Numbered from the stretch's first letter, positions 34,341-44,301 are shown. The stretch is DNA of 64,000 bases from Bosea sp. RAC05 (GCF_001713455.1 NZ_CP016464.1:4450001-4514000), one strand, 5' to 3'. The notes: a model not told the origin generated them from the sequence alone. A program made the numbers and translations.

Positions 34341-34973
34341 TCAGGGCCGCTTCAGCGCCGCGCCGATCAGCGCCTTGGCATCGGCGCTCGCCCAGTCGGC
34401 GGGCCCCGGCAGGATCGCGAGTTCGCAGCCGTCGCGGTCGACGATCAGGCTGACCGGCATGCCGTCGACCTTGCGCGCCGCCCGCAGCTCCTGGAACACC
34501 CTCGCCTGCGGATCGGCGTAATAGGTCAGCGCCTTGATCTCGCGCTGGGCGAGCCAGGCCTTCGGCTTGTCGAGGTTGCGGGTGTCGATATTGATCGCCA
34601 CCACCGCGAAATCCGGGCCGCCGAGCGCCGTCTGCAGCGCGTCGAGCGCCGGCATCTCCTTCAGGCAGGGCGGGCACCAGGTCGCCCAGAGATTGACCAG
34701 CAACACCTTGCCGCGGAAGGATGAGAGCGTCAGCGGCGCCCCGTCGGGACCGTCGAAGGCGAGGTTGGGCGTCGGCAGGGGCGCCGCATGGACCTGCACG
34801 GCCGCGACCTCGCCGCGCGCCAGCGGCGCCATGGCCGCCGCGACGGGCCGGGCCGCCCTGCAAGAAGCGGAATTGCCGGCATCGCCCGCGACGGAGTAGA
34901 AGGCCGCACCGCCGGCGAGCGCGACGAGCAGAAGCGCCCCTCCGGCAGCGAACCATTTCGATCGTGACGTCAT
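34341..34973 (-). CDS. tlpA: Thiol:disulfide interchange protein TlpA
   Basis: A 210-residue membrane-anchored thioredoxin facing the periplasm. The N-terminal helix ([24 protein letters not shown]) is followed by a thioredoxin-like fold with the active site [15 protein letters not shown] and a cis-Pro region [11 protein letters not shown]. The starting MTSRSKW agrees with TlpA of rhizobia, where it reduces CoxB/Sco-type proteins for cytochrome oxidase assembly. The gene is divergent from argH with only 28 bases between starts, as in Bradyrhizobium, so both promoters must overlap. Confidence 0.92.
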   Translation of the reverse strand: MTSRSKWFAAGGALLLVALAGGAAFYSVAGDAGNSASCRAARPVAAAMAPLARGEVAAVQVHAAPLPTPNLAFDGPDGAPLTLSSFRGKVLLVNLWATWCPPCLKEMPALDALQTALGGPDFAVVAINIDTRNLDKPKAWLAQREIKALTYYADPQARVFQELRAARKVDGMPVSLIVDRDGCELAILPGPADWASADAKALIGAALKRP

Positions 34974-35001
34974 CGGCGTCCTCAAATCAGGAAAGACCGT
35001 C

Positions 35002-36393
35002 GTGAGCAATCGCATGTGGGGTGGGCGTTTCGCCACGGGTCCCGACGCCATCATGGAGGAGATCAACGCCTCCATCGATTTCGACCAGCGCCTCTGGCGC
35101 CAGGACATCCGCGGTTCGCGCGCCCATGCCGCGATGCTCGGCGAGACGGGCATCCTGACGCGTGAGGATGTGGCTGCGATCGACGCCGGGCTCAAGCAGG
35201 TCGAGGCCGATATCGAGGCCGGGAGCTTCACGTTCTCGCGTGCGCTCGAGGACGTCCACATGAACGTCGAGAGCAGCCTGAAGGACCGGATCGGCGCTGC
35301 CGCCGGCCGGCTCCACACCGGCCGCTCGCGCAACGACCAGGTCGCCACCGACATGAAGCTGTGGGTGCGCGACACGCTCGACCAGCTCGACGAGCAGATG
35401 GGCGATCTCCAGCTCGCGCTGGCGCAGAAGGCCGAGACCTATGCGGGCGCCGTGATGCCGGGCTTCACCCATCTCCAGTCGGCCCAGCCGGTGACCTTCG
35501 GCCACCATCTGCTGGCCTATGTCGAGATGCTCGGGCGCGACCGCGGCCGCGTCGCCGATGCGCGCCGGCGCCTCAACGAATCCCCGCTCGGCGCCGCCGC
35601 GCTCGCCGGCACCTCCTTCCCGATCGACCGCGAGATGACCGCCAAGGCGCTCGGCTTCGACCGGCCGACGGCGAACTCGCTCGACTCCGTCTCCGACCGC
35701 GACTTCGTGCTGGAGACGCTGGCGGCGGCCTCGATCTGCGCGATGCACCTGTCGCGGCTGGCCGAGGAGATCGTGCTCTGGGCGACGCCGCAGTTCGGCT
35801 TCGTGCGCCTCTCCGACGCCTTCTCGACGGGATCCTCGATCATGCCGCAGAAGCGCAACCCCGACGCCGCCGAGCTGGTGCGCGGCAAGTCGGGCCGTGT
35901 CTTCGGCACGCTGCAGGCGATGCTGACGATGATGAAGGGCCTGCCGCTGACCTATTCGAAGGACATGCAGGAGGACAAGGAGGGCACCTTCGACGCGCTC
36001 CAGACGCTCTCGCTCTGCCTCGCCGCCATGGCCGGCATGGTCCGCGACATGCAGCCCGACCTGAAGGTGATGAAGCGCGCCGCCGGCCTCGGCTACGCCA
36101 CCGCCACCGACCTCGCCGACTGGCTGGTGCGCGTGCTGAAGATGCCCTTCCGCGACGCCCACCACGTCACCGGCCGCCTCGTCGGCATCGCCTCCGAGCG
36201 CAAGATCGGGCTGGAGAAGCTCAGCCTCGCCGAGATGCAGGCGGTCGAGCCGCAGATCACGCAGGCCGTCTTCGCCGTGCTCGGCGTCGACCAGTCGGTC
36301 AGGAGCCGCGTGAGCTATGGCGGCACGGCTCCCAACAATGTCCGCCGCCAGGCCAGGCGCTGGCTGAAGAAGCTGGCGACGACAAAGGCGTGA
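35002..36393 (+). CDS. argH: Argininosuccinate lyase
   Basis: A 463-residue enzyme releasing arginine and fumarate from argininosuccinate, the last step of arginine synthesis. Seen: [11 protein letters not shown] at the start, [22 protein letters not shown], the catalytic His in [11 protein letters not shown], and the family signature [12 protein letters not shown] with its active-site Ser. It starts with GTG at 35002 behind GGAAAG. It heads a run with lptM and lysA in the order found across alphaproteobacteria. Confidence 0.97.
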   Translation: MSNRMWGGRFATGPDAIMEEINASIDFDQRLWRQDIRGSRAHAAMLGETGILTREDVAAIDAGLKQVEADIEAGSFTFSRALEDVHMNVESSLKDRIGAAAGRLHTGRSRNDQVATDMKLWVRDTLDQLDEQMGDLQLALAQKAETYAGAVMPGFTHLQSAQPVTFGHHLLAYVEMLGRDRGRVADARRRLNESPLGAAALAGTSFPIDREMTAKALGFDRPTANSLDSVSDRDFVLETLAAASICAMHLSRLAEEIVLWATPQFGFVRLSDAFSTGSSIMPQKRNPDAAELVRGKSGRVFGTLQAMLTMMKGLPLTYSKDMQEDKEGTFDALQTLSLCLAAMAGMVRDMQPDLKVMKRAAGLGYATATDLADWLVRVLKMPFRDAHHVTGRLVGIASERKIGLEKLSLAEMQAVEPQITQAVFAVLGVDQSVRSRVSYGGTAPNNVRRQARRWLKKLATTKA

Positions 36394-36400
36394 TCCTTGC

Positions 36401-36460
36401 CGTCATGGTCGGCCCTGTCCCGACCAGGACGGATGGGACCGTCATTCGAGAATGACGGCT
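36401..36460. repeat. Partial family D/B palindromic repeat after argH
   Basis: CCGTCATGGTCGGCCCTGTC, CCGACCAGGAC and CCGTCATTCGAGAATGACGG: the last is a compact hairpin and the first part matches the right arm of family D. It closes the argH message. Confidence 0.65.
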
Positions 36461-36551
36461 CAGCACGCCAAAGCCTCGCCTCCGCCGCCATCCTTCGCTA
36501 CACTCTCCGCTCGCATCGCCTGATGCCCGTTTCGCCCAAGGGTTCGCTTCC

Positions 36552-36815
36552 GTGCTGCACTCCCGCCTGAAACTCGGCCGCGCCGTCCTGGTCGCGGGCC
36601 TGCTCGCCCTCGCGCTCGGGGCCTGCGGCCGCAAGGGCCCGCTCGAGGCGCCGCCCAATGCGACCGGCGCGCTCGACCTGCCCGATTCGCAGATCGGCGC
36701 CGTCGAGAACACCAACGGCGGCATCGGCGAGACCTCGATCCTGGCCCGGCCGGCCAAGACCAACCGCGCCATGGTCGTCCCCGAGAAGCCCTTCTTTCTC
36801 GACCCGATCCTCTGA
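36552..36815 (+). CDS. lptM: LPS assembly lipoprotein LptM (YifL type)
   Basis: An 87-residue outer-membrane lipoprotein. It starts with GTG 36552, has the signal LGRAVLVAGLLALALGAC with the lipobox LALGAC and continues GRKGPLEAPP, the YifL/LptM hallmark. LptM stabilises the LptD-LptE translocon in E. coli. The position between argH and lysA, ten bases before lysA, is conserved for this family. Confidence 0.9.
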   Translation: MLHSRLKLGRAVLVAGLLALALGACGRKGPLEAPPNATGALDLPDSQIGAVENTNGGIGETSILARPAKTNRAMVVPEKPFFLDPIL

Positions 36816-36825
36816 GCCGGCCCCG

Positions 36826-38115
36826 ATGCATCATTTCAGCTATCGCGACGGTGCCCTCTTCGCGGAGGACGTCGATCTGCGCCGCATCGCCGATGAGGTC
36901 GGCACGCCGGTCTATGTCTATTCCTCGGCAACGATCGAGCGGCACTACCGCCTCTATGCGCAGGCGATGACGCGTGCCGCCGGCAGCGGCAAGGCGCATG
37001 TCTTCTACGCGATGAAGGCCAACGGCAATCTCGGCGTGCTGAAGACGCTGGCTTCGCTCGGCGCCGGCGCCGACACTGTCTCCGAAGGCGAGGTCCGCAA
37101 GGCGCTCGCCGCCGGCTTCCCGCCGGAGCGGATCGTCTTCTCCGGCGTCGGCAAGAGCGAGAGCGAGCTGCGCTTCGCCGTCGAGGCCGGCATCTACCAG
37201 GTCAACATCGAGACGGAGAGCGAGCTCGACCTGCTCTCCCGGGTCGCCGCCGCCCTCGGCAAGCGCCAGGAGGCGGTGTTCCGCGTCAATCCCGACATCG
37301 GCGCCGGCGGCCACGCCAAGATCACCACCGGCTCCTCGGAAAACAAATTCGGCGTCTCCTTCGAGGAGGTCGGCCGGCTCTATGCCCGCGCCGCCAACCT
37401 GCCGGGCGTGCGGATGATGGGCCTGGCGCTGCATATCGGCAGCCAGATCCGCGAGACGGAGTCCTTCGAGGCGGCCTATGCCAAGATGGCGACGCTGGTC
37501 GGCGACCTGCGCGGCGAGGGCCACCGCGTCGAGCGGCTCGACCTCGGCGGCGGGCTCGGCATTCCCTATGACATCCCCAGGGAATTCGACCACGGGCCGG
37601 GCCTGATCGACGCCTACGCCGACATGGTCGCGCGCGTCACCGCGGGCCTCGAGGTCGAGCTCGGCTTCGAGCCCGGGCGCCTGATCGTCGGCAATGCCGG
37701 CATCCTGATGACGCGCGTGCTGCATCTCAATCCGCGCCCGACCAAGCAGTTCCTCGTCGTCGACGCGGCGATGAACGATCTCGTCCGGCCGGCCATGTAC
37801 GAGGCCTATCACGAGATCTGGCCGGTGACGGAGCCCCAGGCCGGCACGCCGGAGGTGGCCTATGACGTCGTCGGGCCGATCTGCGAATCGGGCGACACCT
37901 TCACCACCGGCCGCGTGCTGCCGGCGCTGAAGCCCGGCGACCTGATCGCCTTCATGACCGCCGGCGCCTATGGCGCCAGCATGGCCTCGACCTACAACCA
38001 GCGCCTGCTGGTGCCCGAGGTTCTGGTCAAGGGCACCGACTACGCCGTGACGCGACCGCGCCAGACCTTCGAGGAGCTGCTCGGCACGGATCGTGCACCG
38101 CCCTGGCTGGCCTGA
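36826..38115 (+). CDS. lysA: Diaminopimelate decarboxylase
   Basis: A 429-residue PLP enzyme making lysine from meso-diaminopimelate. The PLP Lys is in FYAMKANGN, the phosphate-binding Gly loop in DLGGGLGIPYD, HIGSQI and EPGRLIVGNAG follow, and the active-site Cys is in GPICESGDTF. ATG 36826 lies ten bases after the lptM stop. The length and ends agree with family members in this class. Confidence 0.97.
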   Translation: MHHFSYRDGALFAEDVDLRRIADEVGTPVYVYSSATIERHYRLYAQAMTRAAGSGKAHVFYAMKANGNLGVLKTLASLGAGADTVSEGEVRKALAAGFPPERIVFSGVGKSESELRFAVEAGIYQVNIETESELDLLSRVAAALGKRQEAVFRVNPDIGAGGHAKITTGSSENKFGVSFEEVGRLYARAANLPGVRMMGLALHIGSQIRETESFEAAYAKMATLVGDLRGEGHRVERLDLGGGLGIPYDIPREFDHGPGLIDAYADMVARVTAGLEVELGFEPGRLIVGNAGILMTRVLHLNPRPTKQFLVVDAAMNDLVRPAMYEAYHEIWPVTEPQAGTPEVAYDVVGPICESGDTFTTGRVLPALKPGDLIAFMTAGAYGASMASTYNQRLLVPEVLVKGTDYAVTRPRQTFEELLGTDRAPPWLA

Positions 38116-38295
38116 ACAGGGTTTGCCGGAGCCGCGATCCCGGACCGACATCCCTGTTCACGAAACGTGGAGCGGGCCCCGGCGCGACGTCTTCGCACTG
38201 GCCTTGCCACATTCCCGTGTTAGCCTTGCTCAAATCGGCAGGGTTGCAGGCGAATTGAGTCCTGGCGGCATGTGGGGGCGGCTCGGAGCGACGGC

Positions 38296-41028
38296 ATGAA
38301 GGAAGCGCAGCGCCGCGAGGCGCCGGTTCGGATCGAGGGCGTGCGGCAGCGTCTGGCACGCCTCGCCATGGCGTCGCGGGTTTCGCTGGGCTGGGAGCGC
38401 CTCTGGCCGCGCCTCTGGCTGCCCGTCGCCGTCATCCTCACCTTCCTCGCGCTCTCCTGGTTCGGCCTCTGGACCGCCCTGCCCTGGCAGGGCCGCGCGC
38501 TCGGTGTCGCGCTCTTCGCCACCGCGCTGCTGGCCTCCCTCTGGCATGTCGCGCGCACGGCGCTGCCGACCCATCGCGATGCGCTGAGCCGTCTCGACCA
38601 GTCGCTGGAAGGCGGCCACCGCCCGGCCTCGGCGCTGGAGGACAGCCTCGCCGTCGGCGCGAAGGATCCCGTCTCGCAGGCGCTCTGGGCCCTGCATGTC
38701 GAGCGCCAGAGCGAGCGCATCGCCGGACTGAGCGTCGCTGCGCCGCAGCCGCGCATGGCCAACCGCGACCGCCGCGCGCTGCGCGCCGTGCCGGTGCTCG
38801 CCGCCGTCACCGCCTTTTTCGTCGCCGGCCCGGAGAGCGACCAGCGCCTGCGCGCCGCCTTCGACTGGCGCGGCCCCTCGCTGCCGGCGCCCGCCACCCG
38901 CATCGACGCCTGGATCGATCCGCCGGCCTATACCCGCCTGCCGCCGATGCTGATCGACTTTGGCAAGCTCGCCAGCCCGCAGATCACGGCGCCCGAGAAA
39001 TCGACCATCGTGGTGCGCATCGCCGGCAAGTCGGCCATGGACGTCGCCGTGACCGGCCGGCTCGACGCCCTGGCCGAACCCAAGCCCGGCGAGGGCAAGG
39101 CCGCGGATGGCAAGGCGGCCGAGGGCCAGGCTGCAGCCGCCCCGGCAAAGCCCGCGCCCGGCCAGGCGCCCGGCGTCGTCGAGCGGCGCTACACGCTCGC
39201 CGGCAACGGCACGCTGCGCCTCACCGGCGCCGGCGCCCCCGGCGCGACGCTCTCGATCACCGCCATTCCCGACCGCGCTCCCGAAATTGCCTTCCGCGAG
39301 CCCCCCAAGCCGGTGACCGGCCCGCAGCCGGGCGGGCTCTCGATCATCTACGAGGCCAAGGACGATTACGGCCTCGCCTCCGTCGAGGCGACGGTCGAGC
39401 GCGCCGGTCCGCCCTCCACGGGCCGCTCGCTGGTCGATGCGCCGAAGCAGGCGCTCAGCGTGCCCTCCTCCCCCACCGGCGAGGAGGAGATGAAGAGCAC
39501 CGTCGACTTCTCGGCCCATCCCTGGGCCGGCGCCAAGGTGCGCATGACGCTGGTCGCACGCGACGAGGCCGGCCAGGAGGGTCGCAGCGAGGCGGTCGAA
39601 GTCGTCCTGCCGCAGCGCACCTTCGCGAAGCCGCTGGCCAAGGCACTGGTCGAGCAGCGCCGCAAGCTGGTCATGGATGTCGACACGCGCGGCAAGGTCC
39701 AGCTCGCCATGGACGCGCTGCTGATCGAGCCCGGGCTCTTCATGAAGGAGACCGGCGTCTATCTCGGCATGCGCATGATCGGCGAGCGCCTGCGCCAGGC
39801 CCGCACCGACGACCAGCTGCGCGAGGTCGCCGAGCTGATGTGGGCGCTCGCCCTCCAGCTCGAGGACGGCGACCTCTCCGATGCCGAGCGGGCGCTGCGC
39901 GCCGCGCAGGAAAACCTGCAGCAGGCGCTGGAGCGCGGCGCCTCCGAGGACGAGATCAAGAAGCTGGCCGAGGATCTGCGCCGGGCCATGGACCAGTTCA
40001 TGCGCCAGCTCGCCGAGCAAATGCAGCGCCAGCAGCAGAACGCCGACCCCAACCAGATGTCGCAGCTGCCGGAGAACTTCCGGACCGTCACGCCGCGCGA
40101 CCTGCAGAACATGCTCAACCGCATCGAGGAGCTGTCGAAGCGCGGCGACATGGCCGAGGCGCAGCGCCTGATGGAGCAGCTCAACCAGATGCTCAACAAT
40201 CTCCAGATGGCGCGTCCGGGCCAGCAGGACCCGCGCCAGCGCGAGATGAACCAGGCCCTCTCCGATCTCGACAGGATGACGCGCGACCAGCAGAACCTGC
40301 GCGACGAGACCTTCCAGCAGGAACAGCAGCGCCAGAACCGCGCCCAGCGCGGCCAGCGCCCCGGCCAGCAGCAGGCGCGGCCCGGACAGCAGGGCCAGCG
40401 CCAGCAGGGACAGCGCGGCCAGCAGCCGGGCCAGCAGCCCGGCGACCAGGGCGAGGACGGCGAGGAGGGCGAAGGCCAGCAGGGCGCGCAAGGGAAGCAG
40501 GGCCAGGGCGGGCAGAGCCTCGCCCAGCGCCAGCAGCAGCTGCGCGACCGTCTCCAGGATCTGCAGCGCCGGATGCGCGGCATGGGCGCGCCCCAGCAGG
40601 GCGAACTCGGCGAGGCCGAGGGCGCCATGGGCGAGGCCGGCGAGCAGCTCGGCCAGGGCCAGGGCGAAGGCGCGCTCGACGCGCAAGGGCGGGCGCTCGA
40701 GGCGCTGCGCAAGGGCGCGCAGAACCTCGCCCAGCAGATGCAGGGCCAGCCCGGCGAGGGCGGTGAGCCCGGCGAAGGCGCCTTCGGCGAGCCCGACGGC
40801 CAGCCCGCCGGCCGCCCCTCGGCGCAGCAGCGCGGCCGCGAGGACCCGCTCGGCCGGCCGCAGCGCCAGCGCGACTGGGCCGATGGCCGCGTCCGCGTGC
40901 CCGGCGCCGACGAGAGCGCGACCCAGCGCGCCCGCCGCATCCTCGAGGAGCTCCGCCGCCGCCTCGGCGACCCGTCGCGGCCGATGGAGGAGCTCGATTA
41001 TCTGGAGCGGCTGCTCAGGCGGAATTGA
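38296..41028 (+). CDS. TIGR02302/DUF4175 family membrane protein with Gln-rich tract
   Basis: A 910-residue protein of the alphaproteobacterial TIGR02302 family, function unknown. Two membrane helices lie at about 41-61 and 68-86 and a third at about 163-180. A large, probably periplasmic part follows, with two helical stretches (VEQRRKLVMDVDTRGKVQLAMDALL and LEDGDLSDAERALRAAQENLQQALERG). From about residue 670 to 850 it is dominated by Gln, Gly, Arg and Glu. The conserved C terminus has RDWADGRVRVPG, RILEELRRRLGDPSRP and LDYLERLLRR. ATG 38296 has GGAG nine bases upstream. The long minus-strand frame opposite (38230-40686) is a shadow of the repetitive codons. Confidence 0.9.
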   Translation: MKEAQRREAPVRIEGVRQRLARLAMASRVSLGWERLWPRLWLPVAVILTFLALSWFGLWTALPWQGRALGVALFATALLASLWHVARTALPTHRDALSRLDQSLEGGHRPASALEDSLAVGAKDPVSQALWALHVERQSERIAGLSVAAPQPRMANRDRRALRAVPVLAAVTAFFVAGPESDQRLRAAFDWRGPSLPAPATRIDAWIDPPAYTRLPPMLIDFGKLASPQITAPEKSTIVVRIAGKSAMDVAVTGRLDALAEPKPGEGKAADGKAAEGQAAAAPAKPAPGQAPGVVERRYTLAGNGTLRLTGAGAPGATLSITAIPDRAPEIAFREPPKPVTGPQPGGLSIIYEAKDDYGLASVEATVERAGPPSTGRSLVDAPKQALSVPSSPTGEEEMKSTVDFSAHPWAGAKVRMTLVARDEAGQEGRSEAVEVVLPQRTFAKPLAKALVEQRRKLVMDVDTRGKVQLAMDALLIEPGLFMKETGVYLGMRMIGERLRQARTDDQLREVAELMWALALQLEDGDLSDAERALRAAQENLQQALERGASEDEIKKLAEDLRRAMDQFMRQLAEQMQRQQQNADPNQMSQLPENFRTVTPRDLQNMLNRIEELSKRGDMAEAQRLMEQLNQMLNNLQMARPGQQDPRQREMNQALSDLDRMTRDQQNLRDETFQQEQQRQNRAQRGQRPGQQQARPGQQGQRQQGQRGQQPGQQPGDQGEDGEEGEGQQGAQGKQGQGGQSLAQRQQQLRDRLQDLQRRMRGMGAPQQGELGEAEGAMGEAGEQLGQGQGEGALDAQGRALEALRKGAQNLAQQMQGQPGEGGEPGEGAFGEPDGQPAGRPSAQQRGREDPLGRPQRQRDWADGRVRVPGADESATQRARRILEELRRRLGDPSRPMEELDYLERLLRRN

Positions 41029-41054
41029 GCCTCGCTACGCCGTCTCGGCAGAGG

Positions 41055-41223
41055 ACGCGGGGAACCCTCTCCCGGAGGGAGAGGGCAGGGTGAGGGGTCG
41101 GCGGCCGTTTGACGCTGCTGCCGTGACCTCACCGCTTCTGCCCTGCGAGATGGACGCTCGACTGGTCGAGGGGCCGACCCCTCACCCCTGCCCCTCTCCC
41201 GACGGGAGAGGGGTTCCCCGCGC
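41055..41223. repeat. Family A-like palindromic repeat (A3) forming the 3' end of the exporter gene
   Basis: GGGGAACCCTCTCCCGGAGGGAGAGG opens the unit (shown here in parts: GGGGAACC, then CTCTCCCGGAGGGAGAG), and GGGGCCGACCCCTCACCCC with CTCTCCCGACGGGAGAG closes it. It lies between two converging genes; its last 42 bases are also the end of the exporter's coding frame. Confidence 0.85.
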
Positions 41224-42081
41224 CTTCTTCGGGGATCGCTCCCAGCTCGCCACCAGCGCCCCGACGACGATCAGCACGCAGGACACCGCCAGCAGCCAGC
41301 TCGGCTGGGCGTAGCCCGCGAGCACCAGGATGATCGTCGAGAGCACCGGAGCGGCGTAAGAAGCGACGCCGAGCAGGGCGACGTCGCCCTGCTTCATGCC
41401 GATGTCCCAGACCACGAAGGCGAGCCCGATCGACCCGAGGCCGAGGCCCAGCACGCCGGCCCATTCGGTCGCCGTCGGCGTCCACAGCGTCGTCTCGAAG
41501 GCGAGATGGCAGGCGAAGGCCGGCACGGCGCAGCCGAGCATGGTAAGGCACAGGCTCTCCGAGGGCACGGCGGCGAAGCGGCGCGAGGCCACCGAATAGC
41601 TCGCCCAGACGAAGGCGCCGAGCGCCGCCAGCACATGCCCGAGCGCCAGCCCCTGCCCGGCCCCGAGCCCGCCCGAGACCAGCAGCGCGGTTGCGGCCAG
41701 GCCGATCAGCGCGCCGACCAGGTGCCGTGGCCGCAGCCGCCCGCCCGGCAAGAGCGCGGCAAACAGCACGATCAGCAGCGGCCAGAGATAATGGATCAGG
41801 TTCGCCTCGGCGGCCGGCGCCGTCTTCACCGCGGCATAATACAGCGCCGTGTCGCCGAAGGGGCCGTAGAGCCCCAGTGCGAAGGAGGCCGGCGTCGGGC
41901 GGATGCGTGAGAGCTGCCCGCGCGCTGCGGCGATGGCGAGGATCAGCAGCCCGCCGATCACGAAGGTCATGCCGACGAGCTGGAACGGCGGCACCCGCCC
42001 GCTCATCGCCGTGAACAGCGCGAGCGTCGACCAGAGCAGGATGGCGAGGGCGCCGATGAGGGTGGCGGTGCGGGAGGTCAT
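41182..42081 (-). CDS. EamA/DMT family exporter, YddG-like
   Basis: A 299-residue inner-membrane protein with ten helices, most like YddG, an exporter of aromatic amino acids. Seen: TLIGALAILLWSTLALFTAMSGRVPPFQ at the N terminus, LYGPFGDTALYYAAVKTAPAAEANLIHYLWPLLIVLFAALL, and the second half's VLGLGLGSIGLAFVVWDIGMKQGDVALLGVASYAAPVLST. The last residues (ARGTPLPSGEGQG) are translated family A repeat, so the natural end of the protein has been replaced or extended. Confidence 0.88.
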   Translation of the reverse strand: MTSRTATLIGALAILLWSTLALFTAMSGRVPPFQLVGMTFVIGGLLILAIAAARGQLSRIRPTPASFALGLYGPFGDTALYYAAVKTAPAAEANLIHYLWPLLIVLFAALLPGGRLRPRHLVGALIGLAATALLVSGGLGAGQGLALGHVLAALGAFVWASYSVASRRFAAVPSESLCLTMLGCAVPAFACHLAFETTLWTPTATEWAGVLGLGLGSIGLAFVVWDIGMKQGDVALLGVASYAAPVLSTIILVLAGYAQPSWLLAVSCVLIVVGALVASWERSPKKARGTPLPSGEGQG

Positions 42082-42270
42082 GGCCAGGCGGGGTTGGAGC
42101 GCGATCGCGGCTTCGATAGCAGGCGCCCGGCGGAAAGCCGATAGCCTAGGTCAGCCGGCAGATGCGCCCTCGCCGCGTCGCAGCATGGCGCTCGCGCCAT
42201 GGGCGCCATGATCCCGACGCCGGATCACCGCCATTGACCGCGACGGGCGCAAGGATCAAGCGTCAGGGCC

Positions 42271-43464
42271 ATGACGACACTCGCCCTGCCGGCCACCGAG
42301 CGCCGCCCGCTGATCCCGATTCTCGTCGCGCTCAGCGCGGCGCATCTGCTGAACGACCTGCTTCAGTCGATGATCCCGGCGCTCTACCCGCTGATCAAGG
42401 AGAACTTCCAGCTCGATTTCGGCCAGATCGGCCTGATCACGCTGGCCTTCCAGGTGACCTCGTCCCTGCTGCAGCCGCTGCTCGGCTGGCTGACCGACAG
42501 GCGCCCCTGGCCCTATGCGATGGTCGCCGGCATGGGCGCGACGCTGCTCGGGCTGATGACGCTCGCCTTCGCGACGAGCTACCCGCTGGTGCTGCTGTCG
42601 GCCGCGCTGGTCGGGCTCGGCTCGGCCGTGTTCCACCCGGAGGCGACGCGCATGGCGCGCCATGCCGCCGCCGGCCGCCAGGGCCTGGCACAGGGTCTGT
42701 TCCAGGTCGGTGGCCATGCCGGATACGCCATCGGCCCGCTGCTGGCGGCGGCGGTCGTCGTCCCGCGCGGCCAGTCGAGCCTGGCCTGGTTCTCGATCGT
42801 CGTGCTCGTCGCGATGGTCCTGATGTCCTGGACCGCCTCGCGCTACAGCGCCTTCCGCCGCAGCCAGCCCAAGGGCCAGGGCGACGAGACCGCCGCGCAC
42901 GGCTTGTCGCGCGGCCGCGTGCTCTTCGCGATGACGATCCTGATCCTGCTGCTGGTCTCGAAGAACGGCTACAACGCCGCCTTCACCTCCTACTACACCT
43001 TCTATCTGATGACGCGCTTCGAGATCACGGTGCAGCTCTCGCAGATCATGCTGTTCCTCTATCTCGCGGTCAGCACGGCGGGCGTCATCATCGGCGGCAT
43101 GGTCGGAGACCGAATCGGCCGCGACCGGGTGATCTGGCTTTCCATCGTGGGGTCTTTGCCATTCGCGCTCATGCTGCCCCATGCCGATCTGTTCTGGACG
43201 GGCGTGCTCAGCGTCATCATCAGCTTCGTCATGGCGAGCGCCTTCTCGGCGATCCTGATCTACGCCATCGACCTCGTGCCCCACCGCGTCGGGCTGGTCG
43301 GCGGGCTGTTCTACGGGCTCTCCTTCGGGCTGGCCGGCATCGCGGCCGCCGTGCTGGGTGCACTCGCCGACAAGATCGGCATCGTCGAGGTCTTCCGCAT
43401 CACGGCCTGGCTGCCGGCGCTCGGCCTGCTCACCTTCCTGCTGCCGAAATCGCGGCGGGGGTGA
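42271..43464 (+). CDS. MFS transporter, fosmidomycin resistance (Fsr) type
   Basis: A 397-residue major-facilitator protein with twelve helices. The start LIPILVALSAAHLLNDLLQSMIPALYPLIKENFQLDFGQIGLITLAFQ and FHPEATRMARHAAAGRQGLAQGLFQVGGHAGYAIGPLLAA are diagnostic of the Fsr/CynX-like fosmidomycin-resistance group. Substrate in this organism is unknown. It is divergent from the YddG-like gene across 189 bases with nothing else recognised. Confidence 0.93.
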   Translation: MTTLALPATERRPLIPILVALSAAHLLNDLLQSMIPALYPLIKENFQLDFGQIGLITLAFQVTSSLLQPLLGWLTDRRPWPYAMVAGMGATLLGLMTLAFATSYPLVLLSAALVGLGSAVFHPEATRMARHAAAGRQGLAQGLFQVGGHAGYAIGPLLAAAVVVPRGQSSLAWFSIVVLVAMVLMSWTASRYSAFRRSQPKGQGDETAAHGLSRGRVLFAMTILILLLVSKNGYNAAFTSYYTFYLMTRFEITVQLSQIMLFLYLAVSTAGVIIGGMVGDRIGRDRVIWLSIVGSLPFALMLPHADLFWTGVLSVIISFVMASAFSAILIYAIDLVPHRVGLVGGLFYGLSFGLAGIAAAVLGALADKIGIVEVFRITAWLPALGLLTFLLPKSRRG

Positions 43465-43472
43465 AAACCCGC

Positions 43473-43575
43473 GTCATGCTCGGGCTCGACCCGAGCATCT
43501 CTGAGGAAACGCGATCGTCATCGGCACGCGGTTCCCGGGTCGCCGCACTGCGGCGCCCGGGAATAACGCGCCGGT
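43473..43575. repeat. Palindromic repeat (family B type) downstream of the MFS gene
   Basis: CGTCATGCTCGGGCTCGACC with CGAGCATCTCTGAGG, then GTTCCCGGGTCGCCGCACTG and CGGCGCCCGGGAATAAC, form two adjacent hairpins between converging genes and may end both transcripts. Confidence 0.65.
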
Positions 43576-43578
43576 CTC

Positions 43579-44301
43579 TCACGCCATGTACTGCCCGCCA
43601 TTGACCGCGAAGGTCGCGCCCGTCGCGAAGGCGCCCTGCTCGGAGGCGAGGAAGACGACCATCGCGGCGATCTCCTCAGGCTTGCCGAGACGGCCCACCG
43701 GGATGCCGGCGACGACGCGCTTCAGCGCCTCCTCGGGCATGGCGGCGACCATGTCAGTGCCGATATAGCCCGGCGTGATCGCGTTGACGGTGATGCCCTT
43801 GTTGGCGTTCTCCTGCGCCAGCGCCTTGACGAAGCCGATGTCGCCGGCCTTGGCGGCGGAGTAGTTGACCTGCCCCATCTGGCCCTTCTGGCCGTTGATC
43901 GAGGAGATCACGATGATGCGGCCGAAGGAGCGGGCGCGCATGCCCTCGATCACCGGGCGCGTCATGTTGAACAGCGAGTCGAGATTGGTGCGGATCACGT
44001 CCGACCATTGCTGCTTCGTCATCTTGTGGAAGAAGCCGTCGCGGGTGATGCCGGCATTGTTGACGAGGATGTCGATCGGCCCGATGTCGGCCTCGACCTT
44101 GGCGATGCCCGCCGCGCAGGCGTCGTAGTCGCCGACATCCCATTTGAACACCGGGATGCCCGTCTCGGCCTGAAACTTGGCGGCCGCCTCGTCATTGCCG
44201 GCATAGCTGGCGGCGACCTTGTGGCCGGCCTCCTGCAGGGCCCGGCTGATCGCCGCCCCGATGCCGCGCGTTCCGCCCGTGACCAACGCAACCTTCGTCA
44301 T
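43579..44301 (-). CDS. phaB: Acetoacetyl-CoA reductase
   Basis: A 240-residue NADPH-dependent short-chain dehydrogenase making (R)-3-hydroxybutyryl-CoA for polyhydroxybutyrate. Seen: TGGTRGIGAAISRAL, NNAGITRDGFFHKM, catalytic Ser in VISSINGQKGQMGQ and Tyr-x3-Lys in YSAAKAGDIGFVKALAQE, ending in ATFAVNGGQYMA as in other PhaB proteins. It is 140 bases downstream of a DUF1737 gene that follows phaA. The polymerase gene phaC is not in the window. Confidence 0.96.
   Translation of the reverse strand: MTKVALVTGGTRGIGAAISRALQEAGHKVAASYAGNDEAAAKFQAETGIPVFKWDVGDYDACAAGIAKVEADIGPIDILVNNAGITRDGFFHKMTKQQWSDVIRTNLDSLFNMTRPVIEGMRARSFGRIIVISSINGQKGQMGQVNYSAAKAGDIGFVKALAQENANKGITVNAITPGYIGTDMVAAMPEEALKRVVAGIPVGRLGKPEEIAAMVVFLASEQGAFATGATFAVNGGQYMA

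Noticed and set aside
38230..40686. 818-residue minus-strand open frame
   Set aside because: It is the mirror of the Gln/Gly-rich TIGR02302 gene; its sequence is Leu/Ala/Gly/Arg-rich low complexity, with no domain or ribosome site.
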